A stretch of 64,000 bases of DNA from Spongilla lacustris. Its lineage: Eukaryota > Porifera > Demospongiae > Spongillida > Spongillidae. The stretch spans positions 21,681,790 through 21,745,789 of the forward strand of contig OX442415.1 of the NCBI GenBank assembly GCA_949361645.1. Reading direction: 5' to 3'. A program made the position numbers and the translations under genes. Numbering within the stretch: position 1 is the first letter of the stretch; every line of letters starts with the position of its first letter. Below the pieces are notes generated by a model. That model ran no database searches. It was not told the DNA's origin and worked only from the letters and a program-made list of their open reading frames with translations. This document shows, piece after piece, positions 10,917 to 21,800 of this stretch.

Positions 10917-12830
10917 CGCGAATCAAGCGGGAAAACGTGCACGTAGTTTGTTCAACTGTATCTCCGTAACGGATGGCATAAAAATTAACGAACAGAACAA
11001 ATCGATAGGTATAGGACCTCTCTTACCTACAAACCGAATTTGAAGCGAATTGATTACTCCTACCGAACGTTATGGCGGGTTTGAACCCAGTGGAGTATCG
11101 AACGTTGCAATACTGACACGGAGCAAGTGCAAGACTCCAAAATGAATTTTACCATAGAGAAATGGTGCAGTATGAAGTGTTGAAAATAGGAAGTTGATAG
11201 CGTTAACTGTTCGGAGGTTATAGCAAATCAAATGTAATGCATTTTTATTATACTTTTTTATAATACACGCTAAGTCCCTTTTCTCGTAAACTTTCCCATA
11301 TTTCTTAAACCATTGATGTTGTTAACTTGCAAAATGGTACAAGTAGGATTCATCCAAAGACAAACAAATGAGTAACTACATCAAGATCTGAAGACATGAA
11401 ACACGCTCCTATATAAAAAGGTGATGGAATGACCCAGGGACAATGATCAGCACAGGGAAAAGAACGCGTTGAATCACTTATTCATTCTGTTAGTAATTGA
11501 ACACAACAATGCTCAATCGTCTCATTTGCGGCTTCAGCGGCCATATTCTTTTGCCAAAAATTTGTGAAAGTTAGCGCAGCGCACACGACTTACAAGCCAG
11601 CGCGTACCAGTCAACAAAATAAAACGTAACAGATCTCACCTTGAACAGAGAGACTTCGACGAAGGATGTCGCCAGCTGTGATTATATACCTATCAGGACA
11701 CACTCTTGTCACAGGATTCTAACACAGGATACGCAATGCGCACCGATAACGAGAACGAACGGGACACGGATACAAAAACAAAAAAAATACCACCACTTTA
11801 TTACCAGAACGTCTACACGACACTGCGCACGCGACTTACCAGCGCGTACGCTACGATCAGACAACAAAGTAACAGCACTAACCTTGAACAGAGAGATTTC
11901 AACGAATAATGTCGCCAACTGTGATTATATACCTATCAGGAAACACCCTTGTCACAGGATTCCAACACAGGATACTCAATGCGCACCGATAACGAGAACG
12001 AACGGGACACGGATACATTTAAAAAAATCGCACCACTGCCTTACCAGAACGCCTACACGACACAGCGCACGCGACTTACCAGCGCGTACGCTACGATCAG
12101 ACAACAAAGTAAAACGTAACAGCACTAACCTTGAACAGAGAGATTTCAACGAAGGATGTCGCCAGCTGTGCCTATCAGGACACACCCTTGTCACAGGATT
12201 CTCACACAGGATACTCAATGCGCAACGATAACGAGAACGAACGGGACACGGATACAAAACAAAATCCCACCGCTTTATTACCAGAACGTCTACACGACAC
12301 TGCGCACACGACTCAGGACAACGAAGTAAAACAAAAGATTTTATTTAGACACGAGTCACGTGAGCCATACATTTTACGGTAAAGGCTACACATAGCCAAA
12401 ACCAGCGATAATAAATGTAGACTGGCCAAATCTTAACAATATGATTGTATCTATAAGTTTACGAGAAAAGGGACCTAGCGTGTATTATAAAAAATATATA
12501 ATAAAAATGCATTACGTTTGAATTGCTATAACTTCCAAAGAGTTAACGCTATCAACTTCCTAATTTCAGAGCTTCATACGACACCATTTCTCTATGCTAA
12601 AATACATTTTTGGGGCTTGCACTTGCTCCGTGCCAGTATTGCAACGTTCGATATAACCCCACTGGGTTCAAACCCGCCATATTTTTTGGTAATTCGCTTC
12701 AAATTCGGACTGTAGGTAGAGAGGTCCTATACCTGTCGATTTGTTCTGTTCGTTAATTTTTATGTCATCCGTTACGGAGATACAGCGGCGCAAAGTTGGT
12801 ACAAGTTTCCCGCTCGAATCGCGCCGTTGT
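10917..12830. mobile_element. R1-flanked inverted-repeat element with internal tandem repeats
   Basis: Two copies of family R1 face each other as ~380-bp terminal inverted repeats: the left arm spans about 10,917-11,300 and the right arm 12,455-12,826. The inner boundaries are also complementary (gtcccttttctcgtaaac versus gtttacgagaaaagggac). The ~1.15-kb centre carries three tandem units of about 245 bp. No transposase was recognised, so this looks like a non-autonomous composite or fold-back element. I did not identify a target-site duplication. Confidence 0.65.
11642..12340 (+). repeat. ~245-bp tandem repeat, about 2.8 units
   Basis: Units begin with aacagagagatttcaacgaa near 11,642, 11,886 and 12,132. 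Each holds tatcaggacacac, gataacgagaacgaacggga and ttaccagaacgtctacacga. The last unit is shortened and diverges after about 12,310. Overlapping open frames in all units result from the repeat. Confidence 0.8.
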
Positions 12831-12968
12831 ACGTGCGCGACCCGCTTCCATTCACCAAAGTACATGAATATGCAACTACTTCCTGTGGGCTGAGACAGCG
12901 ATAACTTATAGCCACACCTATACTGCAGGGTCCCTTGCTGTCTCAGTTGTTATTCGTTATCGTCTGTG

Positions 12969-15668
12969 TACAGTGGAGAACATGGTAGTTGGACAAATAA
13001 TTTTTTCTCATACCCCATCTCATACTTCATTGTCAACATCTGGTTGTAGCAATGCTGATAATGTACATCTGCAACAGGCAATCATTCAGTTCAACAATCA
13101 GGTCTCTACATCAGATGCAATCACAGCAGAAGGAGTATCATCAACACCAGTTACTCAGCGTTCTCTGTCTAAGAAATTGGAATGCCACCTTTTTAATTCT
13201 TTGTTAGGGGCTTCCTCTATGGCAGACAGAGCTCGCCTATTATCTGTTTCCGCTTCTCATGCTGCATCATGGTTGTCCATAACTCCATCTCTGGCCTTGG
13301 GTTTGCACCTTGAACCTAATGAGCTTTATGCCTCTATAAGGTGGTGGTTAGGGTTGGACACCTCTGGTGGTTCTCTGTGTCCTGTCTGCTCTCAGAAAGG
13401 CCTGGACCCACTTGGCCACCACGCTACCACATGTTCTCATGGAGGTGATGTAGTGACCCGACATAACCTGTTACGGGATGTTGTGGCTAACCTTTTTCGT
13501 CAGGCTCACATGGGAGTCACAGTAGAGGCGGGCTATGGCCTTACACATGATAATAGCCGCTCACGCCCAGCAGATGTCCTGGTAACAAGATGGAAAAAGG
13601 GCTTGCCTGCAGCTTTGGATATAACAGTGACATCCCCACTTAATCCTGCCATCCTTGATGAGTCTTGTTCAGCAGCTGGAGTAGCTGCAGTAGCCGCAGA
13701 GCCCCGCAAACATGTTGCTAACGACCCTAGAAACCTATGGGAATTGGGGGGTGGAGGCCCAAGTAACATTTTCCCGCCTAGCCTCTCTACTTGCTGCAAG
13801 CCACAGTGTGTCAAAATCAAAGGCAACAGCTGACATTTATGGTCGCTTAAACCTGACCCTGACCAGGTCTGTGGCCAGGGCTATCCTGGCCAGGGGTCTA
13901 AGGCCAAAATAGATGTTACATATACAGTGCTCATATTGAACTCTTTAGTGTAAGTTTTCTGTATGTCATATAAATTATGTATTATTATTATGTTAGTGTG
14001 TATTTATTTTTATTGTACTTACATGTAGTCATCTGTTATGTTGTAGTGTCAACTCAAATGAACAAAAATAATCCAAAATCTGATTGTACTGTACATAAAC
14101 TTTTACTTTCGAATGGAGTATCTCAGTAGCCTTACATATTTATTAAAATCTAATTGCACACATCTGAGCCTATACCACTTGGCCATACAAACTTGAAAAA
14201 GAAATAGGTCACATGACTTCTAAGGCTCGTTAATTAATTATTTAGTGACTCCTCTCCAAAACAATTGTTCGTCGGGTTTCTCCACGCACATTGAACGGAT
14301 CCCAACGAAATTGGGTTTGTAACTAAAGGACCTACGTACGCAAGTTTTCAGTCTTACGCATCTAACATCGGACTAACCGTTGTGCCGTTATTCACAAAAA
14401 GGCGCCATTGTAGGGCCTCACGACGTTTTCCCATGCGCTTTTCATAGCTTGCAGGAATTTCAGGTTAAATCGTACGATGGGCATTCTATCGATTTAGCTA
14501 CGGTATGAGCTCATTGCGATAAAACTACCGTACAAAACATGTTTTGAAACATCAGTGGCTTGGTAGTTTCGCCATTTTGAATAATTTCGATTAATTATAC
14601 TATGAATATAATTTCAAACACTGCGTCGGTCCGGTTATTTCTGGTTATTCCAATGGCTGAGGGCGTAGTTCTTTTGATAACCAAACCGACGAAGCTGCAC
14701 CTACCGAGTACGAGTCGATCTTCAAGACGAGCTAGCAAGGCTGCTGTATTGGCATGGACAGAGCTTAAAAAGCGACCGGAAGTCAGTCTCCACAAGGAAA
14801 GTACCCGAAGCGATTGTCGAAGCACTCTGGAATATTCCAGGTACGTACCTGGAATATCCCAGAGTCTGAGTGCTTCAACAATCGCGTCAGTTGGTGACAG
14901 ACTGACTTCCGGTCGCTTTTTAAGCTCTGTCCATGTCGATACAGCAGCCTTGCTAGCTCGTCTTGAAGATCGACTCGTACTCGGTAGGTGCAGCTTCGTC
15001 GGTTTGGTTATCAAAAGAACCGTTTCCATCAACACAGGGTACGCCCTCAACCATTGGAATAACCAGAAATAACCGGACCGACGCAGTGTTTGAAATTATA
15101 TTCATAGTATAATTAATCGAAATTATTCAAAATGGCGAAACAACCAAGCCACTGATGTTTCAAAACATGATTTGTACGGTAGTTTTATCGCAATGAGCTC
15201 ATACCGTAGCTAAATCGATAGAATGCCCATCGTACGATTTAACCTGAAATTCCTGCAAGCTATCAAAAGCGCATGGGAAAACGTCGATCTGAACACTTGA
15301 GGCCCTACAATGGCGCCTTTTGTGAATAACGGCACAACGGTTAGTCCGATGTTAGATGCGTAAGACTGAAAACTTGCGTACATAGGTCTTTTAGTTGCAA
15401 ACCCAATTTCGTTGGGATCCGTTCAATGTGCGGGTTTCTCCACGACGAACAATTAATTGTTTTGGAGAGGAGTCACTAAATAATTAATTAACGAGCCTTA
15501 GAAGTCATGTGACCTATTTCTTTTTCAAGCTTATATGGCCAAGTGGTATAGGCTCAGATGTGTGCAATTAGATTTTAATAAAGATGTAAGGCTACTGAGA
15601 TTCTCTATTCAAAAGTAAAAGTTTATGAGAAAAAATTTATTTGTCCAACTACCATGTTCTCCACTGTA
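12969..15668. mobile_element. Palindromic element split by a nested LINE fragment
   Basis: The right arm reads outward to ccactgta at 15,668. Its reverse complement is found on the left as tacagtggagaacatggtag at 12,969, continuing to about 13,011. There it is cut by 1.08 kb of LINE sequence and resumes at about 14,096 exactly where the right arm predicts. The rest is a nearly perfect palindrome about 770 bp per arm, with its centre near 14,843 (ggaatattccaggtacgtacctggaata). The right arm has a ~20-bp insertion near 15,020. Open frames on both strands at 14,595-15,072 mirror each other and look non-coding. No transposase or clear target duplication was seen at the outer ends. Confidence 0.75.
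13012..14095 (+). mobile_element. 5'-truncated LINE fragment, C-terminal endonuclease region
   Basis: The open frame matches other copies here at 17,110-17,910 and 57,270-58,500. It holds a CCHC motif (CPVC, then HH and C, around LGHHATTC) followed by RPADVLV and ALDITVTSP. That is the order seen at the C-terminus of site-specific LINEs with a restriction-like (PD-(D/E)XK) endonuclease. Compared with the minus-strand copy, about 40 bp are missing after the ANDP codons (near 13,730), shifting the frame, so the copy is dead. Flanks carry a short cata repeat (13,008-13,011 and about 14,093-14,096) that may be the target duplication. 5' truncation fits target-primed reverse transcription. Confidence 0.7.
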
Positions 15669-16300
15669 GATAAAAGATATGGCGACGAGACAAGCTCGTA
15701 AGAGTTCAGTTCAATCGGCGGACGAGTTCGAGCAGTACGGTACAACGATAGATATTCAAGATACATATGGAGAACGGTAGTGACGGCGGTCGTACTACTG
15801 ACGATGGTGGTTGTAGGGAGTAAGCAGCCCCCACATCACTAAAAGAGCCACCAGTCCCACCCCCACATATTGGGCTAGCCCCTTCACTACATGCAAGTCC
15901 AGACAGCAACCCCGCATAACCAACAGACGCCATTCAGAGCCACCAACCCGCACGACTAGTACCTATGGAACCACCCGCCCATATCAGACCCTACACATGA
16001 ACCACCATCTAACCAATGGGGTCAGTCTCCACAATACCAGTGGAGACACTACTACTCCTCTTGCTGCAAATGGAGTTGGCAGCCCCCACAATTCAACCAA
16101 GGGAAGCCACTTACGCCCCTCCCAACACTACCAGTAGAACTTTAGCCCTCACTGCAAATGGACTTACCGGTACATGAACTTGTAGCAGAACTTCCGCCCC
16201 CACTACCAATGTACAGTAAAACCACCAATCCCCATCACTACAGCCTCACAAACTTACAAATAGTACATCCACACTGCAAGTATAGGAGTCACCAGCTCTC
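15669..16300 (+). other. Proline-coding low-complexity stretch after short ORF
   Basis: A short ORF begins at 15,680 (ATGGCGACGAGACAAGC) and stops at about 15,780. It is followed by ~500 bp with repeated ccccca/ctaccaatg words that would code for proline-rich peptide in broken frames. This could be the decayed start of a retroelement gag gene, but no domain supports that. Nothing else is recognisable. Confidence 0.25.
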
Positions 16301-17077
16301 TTAAGGATGATGAAACAGTGCCAATGGATTTTTCAAAAGCAATGCATCTGAATCACAGTGGAATACACTAAGACCCCACTGATTAATTATCCTTATCACA
16401 AGCAAACGAGATAAAAATATTCCATTTTTGATATTACCTATTGGTTCTTGAAATATGTCTGAGAAATTCAAATAGATGGATGAAAAGTTCTTTTTTAGCA
16501 ATAAATTATGGACCATAGTGTCATATGAAAGGACTAAGATGTTGTCTAGTGGGGGTGTGGCTATTAGACGTGCTGAAATCAACCATTGCAAAAGCTGTGT
16601 AACACATCCCCAAGTGGAAGTGGTCAAGGCAATAAATTTCATTTTCCGTTTCAAAAGTAGCATCTGTAACTCAATAACCCACTGTTGTTTGGCTAGGGCT
16701 TGAATTGGCCTGAATGCACTGTTGTGAGGTAGAACACTACCAAGTAAAGCCAACGGCTCATTTGTTTCCTTCCCAGCAGGTTCCTTCGCAGAAGGATTAG
16801 CATGACTCTGAAAATCAACGGTTTCCATCTTCCAGTGTGAGTACCTAAAAAGCACGCAGACATATCAATCGTAACAAAATTAAAGGACTACATGCAGCAA
16901 TGATATGCCCTCGTGCTCCACACAGTACTGTAGCAAGGTTCGACAATATTGGTATCTTCCGACTAACCTGTTTTCGTGCAGCTCAGCTGATAGCATATAT
17001 GAATGATTGCTTAGTATATAAACAATAATGCAGTATAGTGCTAATACCAAAACAAAAATACGTGTTTTGCAAGCCAT
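16301..17077 (-). pseudogene. Partial glycosyltransferase (Nucleotid_trans family), C-terminus missing
   Basis: Two exons are clear. Exon 1, 17,077-16,968, starts at ATG and encodes a short cytoplasmic tail and one membrane segment (FVLVLALYCIIVYILS), a type II signal anchor. Exon 2 starts at 16,844 after an AG and reads in phase. It ends in HCDSDALLLKNPLALF, the D-x-D motif region of the nucleotide-diphospho-sugar transferase family (PF03407), and then meets TAA at 16,301. The family normally continues for over 100 residues past this motif. No continuation was found before the low-complexity region at 15.7-16.3 kb, so the gene is probably truncated by transposon insertion, unless a weak donor just before the stop leads to a distant exon. 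It would act in the Golgi. Confidence 0.6.
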
Positions 17078-17109
17078 CGATCGTGGTGATTAAATTCATG
17101 AGCCGGGTA

Positions 17110-17910
17110 TAATTATAATACATAATTTATATGACATACAGAAAACTTACACTAAATAGTTCAATATGAGCACTGTATATGTAACATCTATTTTGGCCTT
17201 AGACCCCTGGCCAGGATAGCCCTGGCCACAGACCTGGTCAGGGTCAGAGACCATAAATGTCAGCTGTTGACTTTGATTTTGACATACTGTGGCTTGCAGC
17301 AAGTAGAGAGGCTAGGTGGGAAAATGTTACTTGGGCCTCCACCCCCCAATTCCCATAGGTTTCTACAGGCAATGGAACACAGGTCCACCCCAGCTTGAAG
17401 CACTTAGGGTCGTTAGCAACATGTTTGCGGGACTCTGCGGCTACTGCAGCTACTCCAGCTGCTGAACAAGACTCATCAAGGATGGCAGGATTAAGTGGGG
17501 ATGTCACTGTTATATCCAAAGCTGCAGGCAAGCCCTTTTTCCATCTTGTTACCAGGACATCTGCTGGGCGTGAGCGGCTATTATCATGTGTAAGGCCATA
17601 GCCCGCCTCTACTGTGACTCCCATGTGAGCCTGACGAAAAAGGTTAGCCACAACATCCCGTAACAGGTTATGTCGGGTCACTACATCACCTCCATGAGAA
17701 CATGTGGTAGCGTGGTGGCCAAGTGGGTCCAGGCCTTTCTGAGAGCAGACAGGACACAGAGAACCACCAGAGGTGTCCAACTCTAACCACCACCTTATTG
17801 AGGCATTAAGCTCATTAGGTTCAAGGTGCAAACCCAAGGCCAGAGATGGAGTTACGGACAACCATGATGCAGCATCAGAAGCGGAAGCAGATAATAGGCG
17901 AGCTGAAAAA
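17110..17910 (-). mobile_element. 5'-truncated LINE fragment, second copy
   Basis: This reverse-oriented copy of the LINE at 13.0-14.1 kb encodes almost the same peptide (LALGLHLEPNEL, the CCHC motif, RPADVLV, ETYGNWG). It retains the segment deleted in the other copy. Its open frame runs 17,861-17,244, followed by a 3' tail shared with the first copy (ttactgtatgtcatata-type). Only the C-terminal ~200 codons are present. It is inverted relative to copy 1, about 3.2 kb away. Confidence 0.7.
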
Positions 17911-18032
17911 TCACTGGTGGTACATGTACGTACTCATTAACTGAAGAGGTCGAGGTGCGGTCAAATTATGCACTAATAATAGAATTTTTTATCTTGCAAT
18001 GTTAACATTGAAAAAAGTTCTCTATTTAAACT

Positions 18033-18120
18033 TGAAAAAAAGTGAAGCCCTAAAGTCAGGGCAAGACTTCACTTCATAAATATGTTGATTCTATTACTCT
18101 TTAGGGCTTCACTTTTTAGG
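18033..18120. repeat. Hairpin repeat
   Basis: Inverted arms aaaaagtgaagccctaaag and ctttagggcttcacttttt are separated by ~45 bp. This is small enough to be a MITE remnant. The rest of 17,911-18,869 is AT-rich with no feature seen, apart from a poly-A run near 18,822. Confidence 0.6.
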
Positions 18121-18869
18121 ATTATTAGTCATTAATTATAATACTTTACCGGTAATTCAGGACTTAATTTGGTGTATACATGTACAACCTTAATTCCCCA
18201 CTGAAATCGGTTTGTATGGGATATGGTATGAGACATCCAACACATCTTTTTTTTTTCCCTTTCTTAAAATGCACCGTTTGCGCTCCCTACATGACCTATG
18301 GATGAGCTTTTAAAAGCCAATCCTACATAGGACCCACTACCGTGGGTCCTGATGAAAGTTCATTTTGCTCCATGCATGTACTTTATAAATATAATTAAAA
18401 GAGCGGTAAACTAGAAATATATACAAAAGGTTGTTTTGGATGTGGAATCCTACTTGACGCCATAATAAAATCAAAACAAACACCACTTCAACGTTGCAGA
18501 TAATTTAAAATGCTCTCTATTACTAATTAGTAGTACCAATATTGCCACTTACCACCACATCGCAATATACTAGTACTTTCTCAATGCTGTTTCCCACTTA
18601 CTGCCGTACCGGTAGTGTAAGTACAGGGTAAAAGGTTGAAACGTCGTATAGATCCATAGAAATGTCATATACAAGACCTAGTTCTTATTGGACGAGACAA
18701 GAGAAATTCAGTTGACTTTGTTGCCAGTCATTATTACACTACACGCTGCACGACGATATTTCCATGTGATCTTGGGCTACTGAACTGGAACGGTTTGCTT
18801 ATGATCAAAAAGATAAGGGAGAAAAAAAAAAAAAAAACTTACAATATACAAATATTAATTCAAGCATAG

Positions 18870-21800
18870 TTATTCAGCAGTGGCAGTTGCTGGTGGCAGA
18901 GCTTCACTACCGGAATCCTCTTGCTCCTCATCTTTAGAGTTCTCATGCAGCATCACATATTCCCGAGAACTAAACCCAAATTTCAACACATCCTGTGAAT
19001 AATAATAACATAATTACAACATCACATGTATGCTTTAACCTTTAACCGGTAAGTGAGTGTGTGGGTTTATTAACCTGTTAATTCAGTCAAGTTGTAATTG
19101 TTCAGCACTGATATCATTACACATCGCAAGATACCACACAGAACAAACTAGGAAACTGCTATACAGTATTAAAATGTGTCATGGGGAAAATCCTGTTATG
19201 TTAAGCAAGCACTATCAGTAAAAGGACTGCAAGAATAACTATAGAGTTACAGCATAGCATTTACAAAGAACTAAAGTAAATTCAAACAAGTTTATTCAAC
19301 ATTAATCGTACATGTACATGTACATGGAGTAGTTTTCGTCAAAGATTACAACCAAAAGGTCTAATTACATGTACATGTATACCTGATATACAAGTACATG
19401 TACATGTACATGTACACTGCATTTTAGAAGCAATGTTAATTACATCATTGATCGCAAACTAAATTTTACCATGGGGGTATGTAAATGTACATGTGAGATT
19501 TTCGGAGTTGCGCATCTATGTGTAGATGTATGACATTAAATCAAAAATAAGTCCAGAATAGTGTGCATGTATTTGTTTAATTCAACATTGACATTTTAAT
19601 ATTCAAACTTAAGGTTATAAACATGTAACATTACATACATGTATTTATATTACATGTGTACCTGCAAAACATTATGATAGGTTTGATCCCCATCAGAATT
19701 AATACGAAACCCAAAATATATTTCAATATAAAGAAATGGTGCAGCATGATGTGTTGAAAATAGAAAGTTGATAGCGTTAACCATTTGGAAGTTATACATG
19801 TAGCAGTTTGAATGCATTTACATGTATATACACATGTACTTGTACATGTACATGTATGTGACAGTTCACACAAAAATGTCCCCATGTTGATAATTTTAAT
19901 GCCTTACGCCTGAATTGCTATAACTTCGGAATGGTTAACATTATCAACTTACACTATTTTTGATACTCCTATTATAAAATATACCGTGGGGTCTTACACA
20001 AGCTCCATGCCAGCTAGGCATTGCAATACTGGCACGGAGCTAGTGCAAGACTCCAAAATGTATTTTACCATAGATAAATGGTGTAGTATGAAGTGTTGAA
20101 AATGGGATGTTCATACCTATAGTCATAGCGATTCAGGTGTAAGGCATTTTCATAACATCATAAAAAGTTCTATAACAATGGGGACGTTTCCGAACTGTCC
20201 CATAGATTTCAACATCAGCGATAAGAGCCCTTACACATGTAAAATTAAGTGCCTTATACATGTACATGTATGTAATAAGAGTTCACTTTACATGTAATTA
20301 TCATACTGCCATTTACCAATTGAAGAGGACAGACATTAGCTAAAGGTTCTCACAACATGGAAACTTAAAAGTGGGGCCACTTACATGTACATGTATGCAC
20401 AAACTGTTCATGTATTTATTTATTAACTGTTCATGTATTTATTAACACATACATGTACATGTACCTTTTCCTTGAGTTCAAAATATCTTGCAGATTCAAT
20501 TCTCTGATTATTCACGTATGTTCCATTAGTTGAATTAAGATCAATCATATAAGGTCTTGAATAGAAGATGCATGTACATGTGAGCACTTACAGGCAGCTG
20601 CACAAACCTGACTCTTCTTCCAACGCCTCCATCTTTTTTTTCATATTGCACTAGCCTGTACTGAAGCACAGCATGTTGCTTTGAACATGAAGGGTGATCT
20701 ATAGGTACATCTACAATCTAGGGGGTGTGCATGTGGTGTTCCAACATCAGCACAGGTGTTGCAAACCCCAACCCCACTCCCCCCCACCACTTTATCTTTT
20801 GTATCCTTCGCATACCATACCATACTTTCAGCCAAAAAATAATAATACATTACATCGCACATGTAAATACAATGTATCAACCAAAGTTAAATATTTAAAC
20901 ATGCACATGGCAAGGAGAATACCATTCTCAAGCCCAACATGAAAATATGATCACACTTACTCTTCTGTCTCTTCCAATAAGGTATGCACTTTGCCTATGA
21001 ATATAAAGTGTCGCTATAAAAAAGTAAAGCAATTGTAACTAATGTGAAAAAATATATGTTTTAATATACACGCACTTACAAAGTGATTCATTTTCCTTAA
21101 ATTGGTACAATCGCCACCTTGTTTTTGGTATCTTGGCTTCAGGAGGTTCACTGTACATTATGACAACTCCCTGCACAAAAGGTTAATAGTAGCTAACTGA
21201 ATAGACTTTAATTTAAAAGTTGATAATGTCCTTACTCTGTAAGTGTTAGTCTCTGCTGTTAGTTTGCCCGAAAGAGCAAAGTTCTGGTCAACATTTGATG
21301 TTGCACCACTAGCACCACTTTCTTCTCTGATATCTGCATCGCCTGATCTGTAAAGAAAAACTAATTATATAAGGGTAGTGAATTTACGTACATGTACATG
21401 TCCTCAACTTGGATTGTATCCATCATCGTAACACCCTCCCCCCATAACAAAAAAAAAATCAGCTGTGCACTGCAAGTAATTGTACACTAGTCTGCTACTA
21501 CATGTACATACAAGTCATTGCATTGCTTTCAATATTATATGTAGCACTACTAACCCTATGCTTATGCACACTTCACAGTACTTAAGTTGTTTTGTACTTT
21601 GTGCCAGTAGGTAACTACAATTACATATGCATTGTGCACATGTGCTATGTTTACAGTATGCATGTACTTAAACAGTTTACATGTACATGTACACGATGGG
21701 TTCTACATGTACATGTTCAAGATGCACATACATGTACAGTCTGTAAAATGTAAACAATTTGGAATACATTTTTTAAAACAAATACCAGTACATTGTGGTA

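Noticed and set aside
11641..12257. 196-codon plus-strand ORF with three internal repeats
   Set aside because: Results from a 245-bp tandem unit; other frames and strands are equally open.
14595..15072. 151-156 codon ORFs on both strands with the same peptide
   Set aside because: Mirror images in a palindrome; each strand encodes the same sequence by symmetry, no domain recognised.
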